64,000 nucleotides of DNA from Budvicia diplopodorum (GCF_009800925.1 NZ_WOYF01000010.1:53063-117062), one strand, 5' to 3'. Shown: positions 49,570-59,021, numbered from the stretch's first letter. Numbers and translations: made by a program. The notes: generated by a model not told the origin, from the sequence alone.

Positions 49570-49849
49570 TTTTCTATTCTCAACGCTATTGATACATGAG
49601 TATGGCTATTAAAACCCATGCCGATCATCAGGACAATAGTTTGTTGAGAAGAATTATCATTATTAGTTAGGATTGCTACTGTTCAGGCAGAAAAAAGCCT
49701 TGAGAAGAACCAAAGCATTCAGGACTCAATACGGGCGACATCTGACGCCCCGTATTCTAGAAGGGCTAATTTGAAGGAAGGCCAAAACAATAGGGCCCAC
49801 TAGAAAATCGAGTGGGCCCTATATTCATCATGTTACTTCTTTTTATTTA
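49570..49849. other. Gap between copper protein and autotransporter 1
   Basis: Contains the presumed copper-protein promoter, a 10-base hairpin with one bulge (49728-49737 with 49746-49756) and the autotransporter terminator (49791-49821). No gene is supported. Confidence 0.5.
49791..49821 (-). terminator. Terminator after autotransporter 1
   Basis: Eleven-base perfect stem TAGGGCCCACT (49791-49801) with AGTGGGCCCTA (49811-49821), loop 9. On the minus strand TTGTTTT follows, and the stem lies 28 bases beyond the autotransporter stop. Confidence 0.85.
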
Positions 49850-52800
49850 CTAGAAGCTATATTTAACCCCAAACATCACGGCCGTATCGCTGTAGCTATT
49901 GTTGCCCAGCTGCTGGCCGACGTTACCCCACAGATTGAGCCGCTTATTGATTTGGCCTTCTACGCCCACTTTTAGCTCACCGATATTCGCCGCACCGTCT
50001 TGCTTCATGGTCGCGCCGTCCATGGTGGTACCGAAATCTTTGGTGTTGTGGATCCAGTTCGCTTCAACAAACGGCTGGAACACGCGGTCTTTGCCTTTGT
50101 CCTGCTCGCTGTAACCATTCATAAAGACTCTTACGCCTAAACGGGTCTGGATATTGCCATCACCTTCGCCCGACACCTTGGTGCCATTGGCTTCAGTATG
50201 GTCATCCGCTTTCACGCCCATCCAGATGACCTGCGCTTTCGGTTGAATAAAGTAAGAGACGTTTTTCGCGCTATTTTCACCCAGTTTAAAGGTATAACCG
50301 CTTTCGACTGAGGCCGTCACGCCGTTGGATTTGTACTCTTCTGAATCTAAAGACTGACCGTCAACCCGGTTGTTAAACCAGTTGTATAACGCCCAGCTAT
50401 CAACGTACAGGCCCGACTTATCGGCTTCGTTAGCATACCAGGTCGCGTATAAACCGGTACTGTAACCGTCAACAGTTCCACGCGAACTGTATCCCGACCA
50501 GCGAGAATCGGTGTGGTTTTTGCTGTTAGCATAGCCCGCCATCACGCCAAGGTGCAGGCGGTTCTGGTCGTTACTACTCCACTGGGCAATATCACCGCCC
50601 AGCTGCATAACATAGCGGTTAGCCTGAGTATCCAGCTGTCCGTTAGCGTCACGAGATTTCGTGTGCCCGCCTTCATTTCGCAGCCACATGCTGGTAACTT
50701 TCCGTTCGCCGGTCAGCACGTCAATATATTGGGTTTCGCCTAAGCGGTCGTGCAAACGCGTGACAAACAGGCTATTGGCGGCCGCTAAGTTAGAGGTATA
50801 ACTACCGGCCTCCGGGCGTTCAATCATTGGCAACACGTTTTGAGCCGGGTCAGGGTTTGGCGTTACCGGTACTACTGGAGTTGCCGGCGTCACCGGTGTT
50901 ACTGGCGTAAGCAAACTGGTCAGGTACCAGTTACTCGCATTAGCACCCACGCCACGCACCACTGCGTAATCATAAGCACCGGCGACAATACGGCCTTGCT
51001 GAACAAACTCACCGTCAGAGGTGCCATTAACCTGTACCAGCTCAATACCGTTCAGCGTCGCTGCACCGCTGCCACCGGCGTTGGTCACGCTAACTCGGGT
51101 GGTACCGGCAGTATTTCCCGCCACCACCAGTTTGTCGGTAGCGGAGCTATCATCATTCAATACCGTATTGAAATTCAGTAGGCCGTTATTACCGGTATAA
51201 TCACCGGATACCGTCAGCACAGTACCTGGCGCACCGTTAAAACTCACCGTACCTGCGTTATTTAGGCTAGCCACCGTCTGATCATAGCCAGCTAAATTCA
51301 ACTGACCCGCCGTACCCACAGTAAAATCAGATGAGGTGCTGAAAGCCCATACCGCCCCGGCTTGCAATGTTCCGTTCATAACGGTAGTCGTGCCAGCATA
51401 ATCATTAGCAGAGGTCAGCGTCGTGGTACCTTGATTCATCTGATTAACGCTCAAAGTACCGGACATTTGCGGAGAAAAGGCGATATCGTCAGTATGGTTA
51501 AAGTTAACCGTTGCAGCGCCAGCGCCGCCGGTAATACTTGCCATATTGAGAGCGCCGCTCAAATTTCCGTTACCGATATTTAAGGTACCTGTGGAGGTGG
51601 ATTCTGAGGCGATAATCATTGAGCTAGCGGAAACCGCTGCGCGATCGGCAATAGTCAGAGCACCGCTATCCCTATAGCCAACGATGAGCTCACCGCTGTT
51701 ATTCCACTGCGATCCGGTACCGGACACCTCAACATGACCCGTCGCACCTAAGGAGTAGCCCACATTGCCATCGTCATTGTTAACAACGCCACCATCGCTA
51801 ATCGTAAGCTGGCCATTACCGTATAAGCCAACAAAGAGTTGACCGTTGTTATCCCACCGCGACCCAGTGCCAGAGATATTCACGACACCCGTCGAATCGG
51901 TGTAATTACCTATATAACCCCCTGTACTGCTAACAACACCGCTATCACGAATCGTCAGAGTGCCATTATTCCCAAAGCCAACGTGAAGTTCACTGCCGTT
52001 ATACCACTGAGATCCAACGCCGGACACCTCGACATGCCCCATAGCATCAATACTGGCACCAGCGCTATAGTCAACAAAGCCGATAAAGCCAATATTATTG
52101 CGAACAACGCCGCCATCGCTAATCGTCAACTTGCCATTACCGCCAAAGCCAACATGGAGGTCATTGTCGTTATTCCACCGAGAGCCGACACCGGACACCT
52201 CAACAACGCCCGTTGAACCCAATGAATGGGCAATATAGCCAGAGTCACTGGTAACAGCGCCGCCATCGTTAATTGTGAGCGTGCCGTTACCCGGTACGGC
52301 AAATCCGCCAACCAAGAGAGCATTGTCGATATTCCACTGAGATCTAACTCCGGATACTGAGACAATACCCGTCGAACCAGCAATTCCACTACCTATATCG
52401 CCTTCTATAGCGCTAACAACGCCGCCATCGCTAATCGTCAGCGTGCCATAACCCTCGTAGCCAACAAAGAGAATACCGTCGACATTCCACTGCGATCCAA
52501 TACCGGATACTGAGACAATACCCGTCGAACCAGCAAGATTGCCGACGCTGCTCATTGTATTGCTAACAACGCCGCCATCGCTAATTGTGAGCGTGCCATG
52601 ACCCTCGTAGCCAACAAAAAGATTGTAGCTGTTATTCCAATATGATCCGGGACCAGAGACCTCGGCCTGACCCCACGAATCGCCGCCGTAGCCGATATAG
52701 CCCATTCCGTTGTCAACAGTACCGCCATCGCTAATCGTCAATGAGCCATTACCATTCAAACCAATATTGAAGTCACCGCCGTTATTCCATTGCGATCCCA

Positions 52801-53335
52801 TACCGGATACCGAGGCAATGCCCGTCGAACCCGCTTCAACACCAGTACTGCTATTAAGACTAGTAACAACGCCACTATCGTTAATCGTAAGCGTGCCATT
52901 ACCTTGATAACCGACATAGAGATAGTAGTCGTTATTATTCCACTGTGAACCAATCCCAAGCACCTCAACGGCGCCTATAGAACCGGCTTGGGCGCCCACA
53001 TAGCCAGTTTCATTGCTAACAATCCCGCCATTTTGAATCACCAACGAGCCACTGGTGGTATCACCAACCACAAGATTGTCGGCCATATTCCAAGGTGAAG
53101 ATTGCGATACTGGCACAGTAACTATCTGGCCACCGTCAATAATCATATCCGCAAAAGCGTAAGTCGCGTTCAGGAGCAAGCCAGAAATCGCAGCGAAAAG
53201 GCAACTGTGGCGAAATATATTCTTCGCTCTGATACCTGCCAGAGAATCGCTTGTACGGGCAGAATTGTGAGAGGAACAGTGTTGGCTAGCACGTCTGACT
53301 GGATTTGAATTGGTAATACGGTAAGTTCTACTCAT
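49850..53335 (-). CDS. Autotransporter 1 with T5SS/PEP-CTERM-associated repeats
   Basis: Type Va secreted surface protein, 1,161 residues from ATG 53335 (MSRTYRITN); AGGG lies nine bases before it. The frame extends seven codons further. A long signal peptide ends about residue 62 (AFA). The passenger has nine copies of a roughly 50-residue unit with the pattern VSGxGSQWNN, LxVGxxGNGxLTISDGG, then beta-strand repeat sequence (TTTVMNGTLQAG, FSTSSDFTVGTAGQLNLAG), a Pro/Thr-rich linker near residue 830, and a C-terminal 12-strand barrel ending VMFGVKYSF. No protease or catalytic motif is visible. It is a likely adhesin or aggregation factor. A paralogue lies upstream. Confidence 0.93.
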   Translation of the reverse strand: MSRTYRITNSNPVRRASQHCSSHNSARTSDSLAGIRAKNIFRHSCLFAAISGLLLNATYAFADMIIDGGQIVTVPVSQSSPWNMADNLVVGDTTSGSLVIQNGGIVSNETGYVGAQAGSIGAVEVLGIGSQWNNNDYYLYVGYQGNGTLTINDSGVVTSLNSSTGVEAGSTGIASVSGMGSQWNNGGDFNIGLNGNGSLTISDGGTVDNGMGYIGYGGDSWGQAEVSGPGSYWNNSYNLFVGYEGHGTLTISDGGVVSNTMSSVGNLAGSTGIVSVSGIGSQWNVDGILFVGYEGYGTLTISDGGVVSAIEGDIGSGIAGSTGIVSVSGVRSQWNIDNALLVGGFAVPGNGTLTINDGGAVTSDSGYIAHSLGSTGVVEVSGVGSRWNNDNDLHVGFGGNGKLTISDGGVVRNNIGFIGFVDYSAGASIDAMGHVEVSGVGSQWYNGSELHVGFGNNGTLTIRDSGVVSSTGGYIGNYTDSTGVVNISGTGSRWDNNGQLFVGLYGNGQLTISDGGVVNNDDGNVGYSLGATGHVEVSGTGSQWNNSGELIVGYRDSGALTIADRAAVSASSMIIASESTSTGTLNIGNGNLSGALNMASITGGAGAATVNFNHTDDIAFSPQMSGTLSVNQMNQGTTTLTSANDYAGTTTVMNGTLQAGAVWAFSTSSDFTVGTAGQLNLAGYDQTVASLNNAGTVSFNGAPGTVLTVSGDYTGNNGLLNFNTVLNDDSSATDKLVVAGNTAGTTRVSVTNAGGSGAATLNGIELVQVNGTSDGEFVQQGRIVAGAYDYAVVRGVGANASNWYLTSLLTPVTPVTPATPVVPVTPNPDPAQNVLPMIERPEAGSYTSNLAAANSLFVTRLHDRLGETQYIDVLTGERKVTSMWLRNEGGHTKSRDANGQLDTQANRYVMQLGGDIAQWSSNDQNRLHLGVMAGYANSKNHTDSRWSGYSSRGTVDGYSTGLYATWYANEADKSGLYVDSWALYNWFNNRVDGQSLDSEEYKSNGVTASVESGYTFKLGENSAKNVSYFIQPKAQVIWMGVKADDHTEANGTKVSGEGDGNIQTRLGVRVFMNGYSEQDKGKDRVFQPFVEANWIHNTKDFGTTMDGATMKQDGAANIGELKVGVEGQINKRLNLWGNVGQQLGNNSYSDTAVMFGVKYSF
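49855..50844 (-). repeat. Autotransporter barrel duplication, copy 1
   Basis: Corresponds to 54265-55254 at a constant offset of 4410 with no insertion or deletion. The run 49892-50308 is identical between copies; scattered differences occur elsewhere. It encodes the barrel and its upstream junction. Confidence 0.95.
51135..51310 (-). repeat. Second identical tract shared by the two autotransporters, copy 1
   Basis: About 176 bases identical to 55557-55732 (offset 4422). It encodes the passenger segment with GTVLTVSGDYTGNNG and flanking beta-strand repeat. The sequence on both sides is more diverged, as expected of a gene-conversion patch or strong constraint. Confidence 0.85.
51600..53085 (-). 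repeat. Nine-unit passenger repeat array of autotransporter 1
   Basis: Roughly 150-base units, each encoding one VSGxGSQW-type box and one GxLTISDGG-type box. Nine W-box units are counted. Neighbouring units can match closely at DNA level (for example around 52340-52380 and 52495-52535), so copy number could change by recombination. Confidence 0.85.
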
Positions 53336-54259
53336 CTTTTTATTCCCTATATGCATACAAAAATTTCACTATGAGATGAAGCAATTACTCTTATTCACAG
53401 TGGTTCCATTTTTAGCGATAGATTTCCCTCTTATCGCCGTATGACTCAATTTTAATTAGCCGGTAGGCTTAACCTCAAACATGCTCTGAATACAGATATA
53501 AAAATTTCAGCCAATGCAGCACGGCTTACAAATGAAACAATAAAAAAATAAATCCATTAATGCGGTGCTTTTAGCGATTAAATATTTATCCATTTAAAAT
53601 TAAAATCGGCTAACACCGCCAATCAAATGGGTTGCGATTTCAATTCACATACATGAAATTACTCCATAAAACCTTCCAATGGAGGCCGTGTTCGTGAGAA
53701 TTTCAAACCATTTTATGCTATTTATTTTTGTAATTTTATAATATTAAGAAAGGGTTGGCCATCCAGAGAATGAAATGCCATAATGTTAAATTTACATATA
53801 ACCAAGTAAAATCAATGAATTAACAATCCACCTCAATTTAATCGTAAAATCTTATATAAATATTTGGCATATTGTGTTGTTTTTTCAATCAATGCGATCT
53901 AAATAATTTATAATTATAGTGGTTTTCATCATTTTTCTTTATTATCGACAAGTGTTTCCATAGTGTTAAACCAATATTAATTATATTATTTTAGGTAGAT
54001 TATTTTGTATTAAAAATAATTATAATTAATAACAAAAGGTGGATTATCACTAAACGCCTTACTAATTCAGGCGTAATAAAACAGAATAATAACCGTGATA
54101 TTATTCACTATATTGTAGTTCCTATGGCTCAACTATTAGCGTTATTGAGGCTCCGACCACCGCCCTGTCATCAGCGGTAATCTCGCCGTGTTTAGCAAAG
54201 ATCGCAAAAAGAAAAAGGTGCCAAATGGCACCTTTAGAAGGGATCCTATTTACACGGAT
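53336..54259. other. AT-rich gap between the two autotransporters
   Basis: About 920 bases without a supported gene. It holds the autotransporter 1 promoter and leader (minus) and the terminator of autotransporter 2. The first 250 bases (for example 53384-53448 and 53550-53610) resemble the region above autotransporter 2 (57308-57372 and 57496-57550), so the 5' region was duplicated too. The rest is plain AT-rich DNA. Confidence 0.65.
54206..54235 (-). terminator. Terminator after autotransporter 2
   Basis: AAAGGTGCC and GGCACCTTT arms (54214-54222 and 54227-54235) with a 4-base loop; on the minus strand TTCTTTTTG follows. It lies about 25 bases beyond the autotransporter 2 stop. Confidence 0.85.
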
Positions 54260-57200
54260 CTAGAAGTTATATTTAACCCCAAACATCACGGCCGTATCGC
54301 TATAGCTATTGTTGCCCAGCTGCTGGCCGACGTTACCCCACAGATTGAGCCGCTTATTGATTTGGCCTTCTACGCCCACTTTTAGCTCACCGATATTCGC
54401 CGCACCGTCTTGCTTCATGGTCGCGCCGTCCATGGTGGTACCGAAATCTTTGGTGTTGTGGATCCAGTTCGCTTCAACAAACGGCTGGAACACGCGGTCT
54501 TTGCCTTTGTCCTGCTCGCTGTAACCATTCATAAAGACTCTTACGCCTAAACGGGTCTGGATATTGCCATCACCTTCGCCCGACACCTTGGTGCCATTGG
54601 CTTCAGTATGGTCATCCGCTTTCACGCCCATCCAGATGACCTGCGCTTTCGGTTGAATAAAGTAAGAGACGTTTTTCGCGCTATTTTCACCCAGTTTAAA
54701 GGTATAACCGCTTTCGACCGAGGCCGTCACACCGTTGGATTTGTACTCTTCTGAATCTAAATACTGACCGTCAACCCGGTTGTTAAACCAGTTGTATAAC
54801 GCCCAGCTATCAACATACAGACCCGACTTATCGGCTTCGTTGGCATACCAGGTCGCGTATAAACCGGCGCTGTAACCGTCGACAGTTCCACGCGAACTGT
54901 ATCCCGACCAGCGAGATTCGGTGTGGCTCTTGCTGTTAGCATAGCCCGCCATCACGCCAAGGTGCAGGCGATTTTGGTCGTTACTACTCCACTGGGCAAT
55001 ATCGCCGCCCAGCTGCATAACATAGCGGTTGGCCTGAGTGTCCAGCTGTCCGTTGGCGTCACGAGATTTCGTGTGTCCGCCTTCATTACGCAGCCACATG
55101 CTGGTAACTTTCTGCTCGCCGGTCAGCGCGTCGATATATTGGGTTTCACCTAAGCGGTCGTGCAAACGCGTAACAAACAGGCTATTGGCGGCCGCTAAGT
55201 TAGAGGTATAACTACCGGCCTCCGGGCGTTCAACCATCGGCAATACGTTTTGAACCGGGTCAGGGCTTGGCGTTACGTTTTGATTTGGGTCAGAGTCTGT
55301 CGCTATTAGCTTTAATGGGGCTAATGGCGTAGCCACACTGGTCAGGTACCAGCTACCGGCATTCACACCCGCACCGCGTGTCAACGTGTAGTCATAAGCA
55401 CCGGCGACAATACGCCCCTGCTGAACAAACTCGCCGTCAGAGGTGCCATTAACCTGTACCAGCTCAATACCATTCAGCGTTGCTGCACCGCCACCACCGG
55501 CATTGGTTACGCTAACCCGGGTGGTACCGCTAGTATTGCCCGCCACCACTAGTTTATCGGTAGCGGAGCTATCATCATTCAATACCGTATTGAAATTCAG
55601 TAGGCCGTTATTACCGGTATAATCACCGGATACCGTCAGCACAGTACCTGGCGCACCGTTAAAACTCACCGTACCTGCGTTATTTAGGCTAGCCACCGTC
55701 TGATCATAGCCAGCTAAATTCAACTGACCCGCAGTCTGCACGAGAAAATCAGATGCAGGACTGAAAGCTCCGGCAATCCCCGCTTGCAGCGTTCCGCCCA
55801 TAACGGTAGTCGTGCCAGCATAATCATTAGCAGACGTTAACGTCGTGGTTCCCTCAGCTATTTGACGAACGGATAAAGCGCCCGACATGCGCACCGAGAA
55901 ATCAATATCGTCAGTATGGATAAATTGAACCGATGCAGCACCGTCACCGCCGGTAAGATTGGCAGCATTGAGGGTACCAGCCAGACCTCTGTTACCAATA
56001 CTTACAACACCAATAGAGCCTGAATCGTTGGCAAGATATACTGAGCCAGCAGAAACTTCGGCACCATCGGTAATGACCAGAAAGGCATTGCCTGAATGAC
56101 CAACAGTGAGGTCGAGATTGTTATTCCACTGTGAACCGGCTCCAGACAACGTCACCATGCCGATGGAACCAGCATTATATGCGATAGAACCCGTGTCACT
56201 GTTAACCACGCCGCCATCGCTAATCTTGAGATCGCTATAACCACGATAACCTACATGAAGAGCGCTACCGCTATTCCACTGAGAACCGACGCCCGACACG
56301 TTAACAACGCCTGATGAACCTTCATGATGAGCGATATAGCCCATGGCACTGTTAACAACGCCACCGTCGCTAATCGTCAACGAGCCATCACCGTAATAGC
56401 CAACGGTGAGTTCATCGCTGTCATTCCACTGCGAACCGGCTCCAGAGACCGTAGCCTGACCGGTCGAACTCGCAGTGTAAGCGATAGAACTATAATAATT
56501 GCCAGCACTAACGGTGCCACCATTGAGAATATTAAGCTTGCCATTACCCTCGAGGCCAACGTAGAGATGCCCGTTGCTATTCAACTGAGATCCAACGCCG
56601 GATACCAAGGCCACGCCTGATGAACCAGCGTCGACACCGATTGCGCTAGCTTTACTGTTAACAACGCCACCGTCACTAATGGTTAGCTCGGCATTACCGT
56701 AAAAGCCAACGGCGAAGTTACCATTGTTATTCCATTGCGAGCCTCTGCCAGATACCTCCGCGATGCCGGTTGCACTGGCATTGTGGCCGATATAACCCGT
56801 AGAGCTGTTAACAACGCCGCCACCGCTAATCGTCAACGAACCATTACCAAAATTCCCAACAACAAGGGCGTGACGATTATTCCACTGTGAACCGGTTCCT
56901 GAGAGGTTAACTACGCCCGTTGAACCCGTCTGACCACCGATCAAGCCCGAGGCACTGTTAACAACGCCGCCGTCTTCGATCTCCAACAAGCCACTCGTCG
57001 TATCACCAACGACAAGCGCATCGGTAATATTCCAGAGCGAAGACGTAGAGGCTCGGCCACCATCAATTATCAGATCGCTCGCGGCGAAAGCCGACCCGCT
57101 CAGGAGCGAACCGGAAAGTGCAGCGAAAATATAGCTACGACGAAAAATACTCTTTGCTCTTGTGCTTGTTAGAAAATTGCCTGCGTTGGCAGAACGGTGG

Positions 57201-57265
57201 AAACAACGACTCTCGTTGGCACTTCCAGGAGGTTTAAACGCATTAATACGATTAATTTTACTCAT
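54260..57265 (-). CDS. Autotransporter 2, paralogue of autotransporter 1
   Basis: Type Va secreted surface protein, 1,001 residues from ATG 57265 (MSKINRINAF), with GGAA upstream; the frame is open 11 codons further. The signal peptide ends in SAFAAS. The passenger has six units of the same roughly 50-residue repeat (nine in autotransporter 1; in one the Trp is Leu, GSQLNS), followed by beta-strand repeats and a shorter linker (SDPNQNVTPSPDPVQNVLP). The C-terminal barrel (ends VMFGVKYNF) is almost identical to the paralogue's over 330 residues. Passengers are clearly diverged. The tandem copy has its own promoter region and terminator. Confidence 0.93.
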   Translation of the reverse strand: MSKINRINAFKPPGSANESRCFHRSANAGNFLTSTRAKSIFRRSYIFAALSGSLLSGSAFAASDLIIDGGRASTSSLWNITDALVVGDTTSGLLEIEDGGVVNSASGLIGGQTGSTGVVNLSGTGSQWNNRHALVVGNFGNGSLTISGGGVVNSSTGYIGHNASATGIAEVSGRGSQWNNNGNFAVGFYGNAELTISDGGVVNSKASAIGVDAGSSGVALVSGVGSQLNSNGHLYVGLEGNGKLNILNGGTVSAGNYYSSIAYTASSTGQATVSGAGSQWNDSDELTVGYYGDGSLTISDGGVVNSAMGYIAHHEGSSGVVNVSGVGSQWNSGSALHVGYRGYSDLKISDGGVVNSDTGSIAYNAGSIGMVTLSGAGSQWNNNLDLTVGHSGNAFLVITDGAEVSAGSVYLANDSGSIGVVSIGNRGLAGTLNAANLTGGDGAASVQFIHTDDIDFSVRMSGALSVRQIAEGTTTLTSANDYAGTTTVMGGTLQAGIAGAFSPASDFLVQTAGQLNLAGYDQTVASLNNAGTVSFNGAPGTVLTVSGDYTGNNGLLNFNTVLNDDSSATDKLVVAGNTSGTTRVSVTNAGGGGAATLNGIELVQVNGTSDGEFVQQGRIVAGAYDYTLTRGAGVNAGSWYLTSVATPLAPLKLIATDSDPNQNVTPSPDPVQNVLPMVERPEAGSYTSNLAAANSLFVTRLHDRLGETQYIDALTGEQKVTSMWLRNEGGHTKSRDANGQLDTQANRYVMQLGGDIAQWSSNDQNRLHLGVMAGYANSKSHTESRWSGYSSRGTVDGYSAGLYATWYANEADKSGLYVDSWALYNWFNNRVDGQYLDSEEYKSNGVTASVESGYTFKLGENSAKNVSYFIQPKAQVIWMGVKADDHTEANGTKVSGEGDGNIQTRLGVRVFMNGYSEQDKGKDRVFQPFVEANWIHNTKDFGTTMDGATMKQDGAANIGELKVGVEGQINKRLNLWGNVGQQLGNNSYSDTAVMFGVKYNF
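54265..55254 (-). repeat. Autotransporter barrel duplication, copy 2
   Basis: Partner of 49855-50844. See that entry for the identical run. Confidence 0.95.
55557..55732 (-). repeat. Second identical tract shared by the two autotransporters, copy 2
   Basis: Partner of 51135-51310, identical over about 176 bases. Confidence 0.85.
55970..57025 (-). repeat. Six-unit passenger repeat array of autotransporter 2
   Basis: Roughly 150-base units with VSGxGSQW and GxLTISDGG boxes; six W-box units are counted. Three units fewer than autotransporter 1, which accounts for nearly all of the 160-residue length difference. Confidence 0.85.
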
Positions 57266-58279
57266 CAATAGTTCCATATTTAAATACAATAATTTCACTA
57301 TGAAATGAGTAGTTGCCCTTCTTCACAGTGGTTCTATTTTTAGCGATAATTTCCTACTTGTAGCGGTGCTACTTGATTCTCAATAAAAATCAACGAGTAG
57401 ACTTAGCTCCGAACCTGCCGTTTTGAGGCAATAGTCTCGCCAAAAGAGCTGAATAACGTTCACCGATGTAGAAAAGTGATTATTCAACCAGTCTTCAATA
57501 CATCATAATGTGGTGTTTTTTAATGATTAAATCTCTATTCTTTTTAAATTATCGCAACCAATACTAATTGGTTGCATTTAAATTTAATTTATAGAGTCAA
57601 AACGGTGGATTACCGAGAATGTTATGCCTAGCCATCTATTTCCAGAATATTATAATATCTAAAAAATAATGGCTATAGAAAAATGAAATACTAACAATAG
57701 CGTGTTTTTATTAATGTAAAAAATTATTTCACACCAATAAAACTCAAATCTTTATTCATGAAAAACAATAATATAAAAAATAAACCTCAATTCATCATAT
57801 TGGCTATTTTGATTCATATTATGAGAGTAATTACTCGTCATATTATTCTATTTTCATTACTCACAAGTGTTGCAATAATGTTATGAAATATTAGCTATAT
57901 TATTAAAAATGGTAATTTAGTATTAATGATAAATATTGACACCAATAACTCTAAATAGCTAATTTATTCATATCTCACTAATTTAAAGGGAATAAAAATT
58001 ATATTATTTATTCTATTGTCGCGCTTAGGGTTTGCAGTATGACAACTATTGAACGTAACGGTAACCTTCCCATTTTTAGCGGGGGGCACTATACGTAAAT
58101 TTTCTTAAGATCGGTCAAGGCCCAGCATAACATACTCAGCATTTGCTGAACTCTGGGTCACCGGGTAGAAAATACCTTCACTAGCGAGTGTCGTTAAACC
58201 GTTAAATGCAGGCTCATAGACATAAGTTAAATTGTGCGACTGAGGTAACTCTATCGCTTTTTATTACCAAGAGATGAAC
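57266..58279. other. AT-rich gap upstream of autotransporter 2
   Basis: About 1 kb without a supported gene. The part next to the autotransporter (57300-57550) resembles the region upstream of autotransporter 1, indicating a duplicated promoter/leader. Further on (57600-58270) it is AT-rich, with a 19-codon frame at 58039-58098 that I do not regard as a gene. It must contain the autotransporter 2 promoter (minus) and perhaps the arsC promoter (plus). Confidence 0.6.
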
Positions 58280-58765
58280 ATGCATTCCGTTACCATTTAT
58301 CATAATCCTGCTTGTGGTACGTCCCGTAATACGCTTGAACTGATTCGCAACAGCGGTATTGAGCCCACAGTGATTCATTCTTTAGAGACCCCGCCAAGCC
58401 GTACGGAACTGATAAAGCTTATTGTTGATATGGGTATTACTGCACGCGTGTTACTTCGAAATAATGTTGAACCCTATGAAACGCTCAAGCTGGATGACGC
58501 CCCATGGAGTAACGATCGGCTAATCGACTTTATGTTGGAATATCCTATTCTGATTAATCGTCCGATTGTTGTGACCGAATTAGGAACAAAGCTTTGTCGG
58601 CCTTCTGAAACTGTTTTAGATATATTACCCACGGCTCAGAAAGGCGCATTTACTAACATTACTATTGCAATTAGCACACATTTCATTAATGAAATTATTT
58701 CCTTCACTTACACCCTTAATACATCTAAAAATAACTTTATTAATAGAGGCGTAATTATCATCTAG
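58280..58765 (+). CDS. arsC: Orphan arsenate reductase (ArsC, glutaredoxin type) with altered C-terminus
   Basis: Reduces arsenate to arsenite with glutathione and glutaredoxin in the E. coli family. Start taken at the second ATG (58280), which has AAGAG six bases upstream and gives the E. coli N-terminus length; an ATG at 58274 is alternative. The catalytic Cys is in NPACGTSRN, and the Arg positions in ARVLLRNN, NRPIVVT and LCRPSE are kept. After AQKGAFT (about residue 126) the normal ending is replaced by about 35 residues (ITIAISTHFINEIISF onward) encoded by AT-rich DNA. No arsR or arsB is near. It may be a decaying gene, or still active since the core is intact. Confidence 0.75.
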   Translation: MHSVTIYHNPACGTSRNTLELIRNSGIEPTVIHSLETPPSRTELIKLIVDMGITARVLLRNNVEPYETLKLDDAPWSNDRLIDFMLEYPILINRPIVVTELGTKLCRPSETVLDILPTAQKGAFTNITIAISTHFINEIISFTYTLNTSKNNFINRGVIII

Positions 58766-58817
58766 CTCATCCTGCCTTCTAAATTATTCCTGCCCGGAAG
58801 TCGGTGCCTGTCTCAGC

Positions 58818-59021
58818 ATGTACGAAAAATCCTTTATTTCACATAACGCTTATGGACATCCTATTTCAACATTAACGGCACAGCGCTATTCAGACGGTGA
58901 ATATATCTGTCACCCGTGCGGTAGTCCGCTGGTTTTTCATCGGAGTGCCGAGCTTAGCCGCCCTTGGTTTGAGCATACGGATGCTGATTTATCAGAACAC
59001 GAGCGCCAACACCACTCTTAG
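58818..59021 (+). CDS. Small zinc-ribbon-like protein
   Basis: Sixty-seven-residue frame beginning MYEKSFISHNAYGHPIST. It carries YICHPCGSPLVFHR and RPWFEHTDADLSEHERQH, a Cys-x-x-Cys plus His-rich pattern that resembles the N-terminal half of enterobacterial putative zinc-ribbon proteins. Those are longer as I recall, so this may be a truncated copy. A start at 58818 lacks a strong ribosome-binding site. Function unknown. Confidence 0.4.
   Translation: MYEKSFISHNAYGHPISTLTAQRYSDGEYICHPCGSPLVFHRSAELSRPWFEHTDADLSEHERQHHS

Noticed and set aside
49899..50114. A 71-codon plus-strand frame antisense to the autotransporter barrel, also present at 54309-54524
   Set aside because: It exists twice only because the barrel DNA is duplicated. 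It has no ribosome-binding site and its product has no gene-like features.
51600..53085. Regular repeats of about 150 bases that could look like a CRISPR or satellite array
   Set aside because: They are in frame, encode a coherent 50-residue protein motif, and spacing is that of coding units, not 28-37-base repeats with spacers.
58039..58098. Nineteen-codon frame in the gap before arsC
   Set aside because: Too short, no recognisable product, embedded in AT-rich noncoding DNA; the AGGG upstream is not convincing.
58600..58765. A simple frameshift as the cause of the odd arsC ending
   Set aside because: I looked for the normal ArsC ending in the other two frames after AQKGAFT and did not see it; the sequence is replaced rather than shifted.
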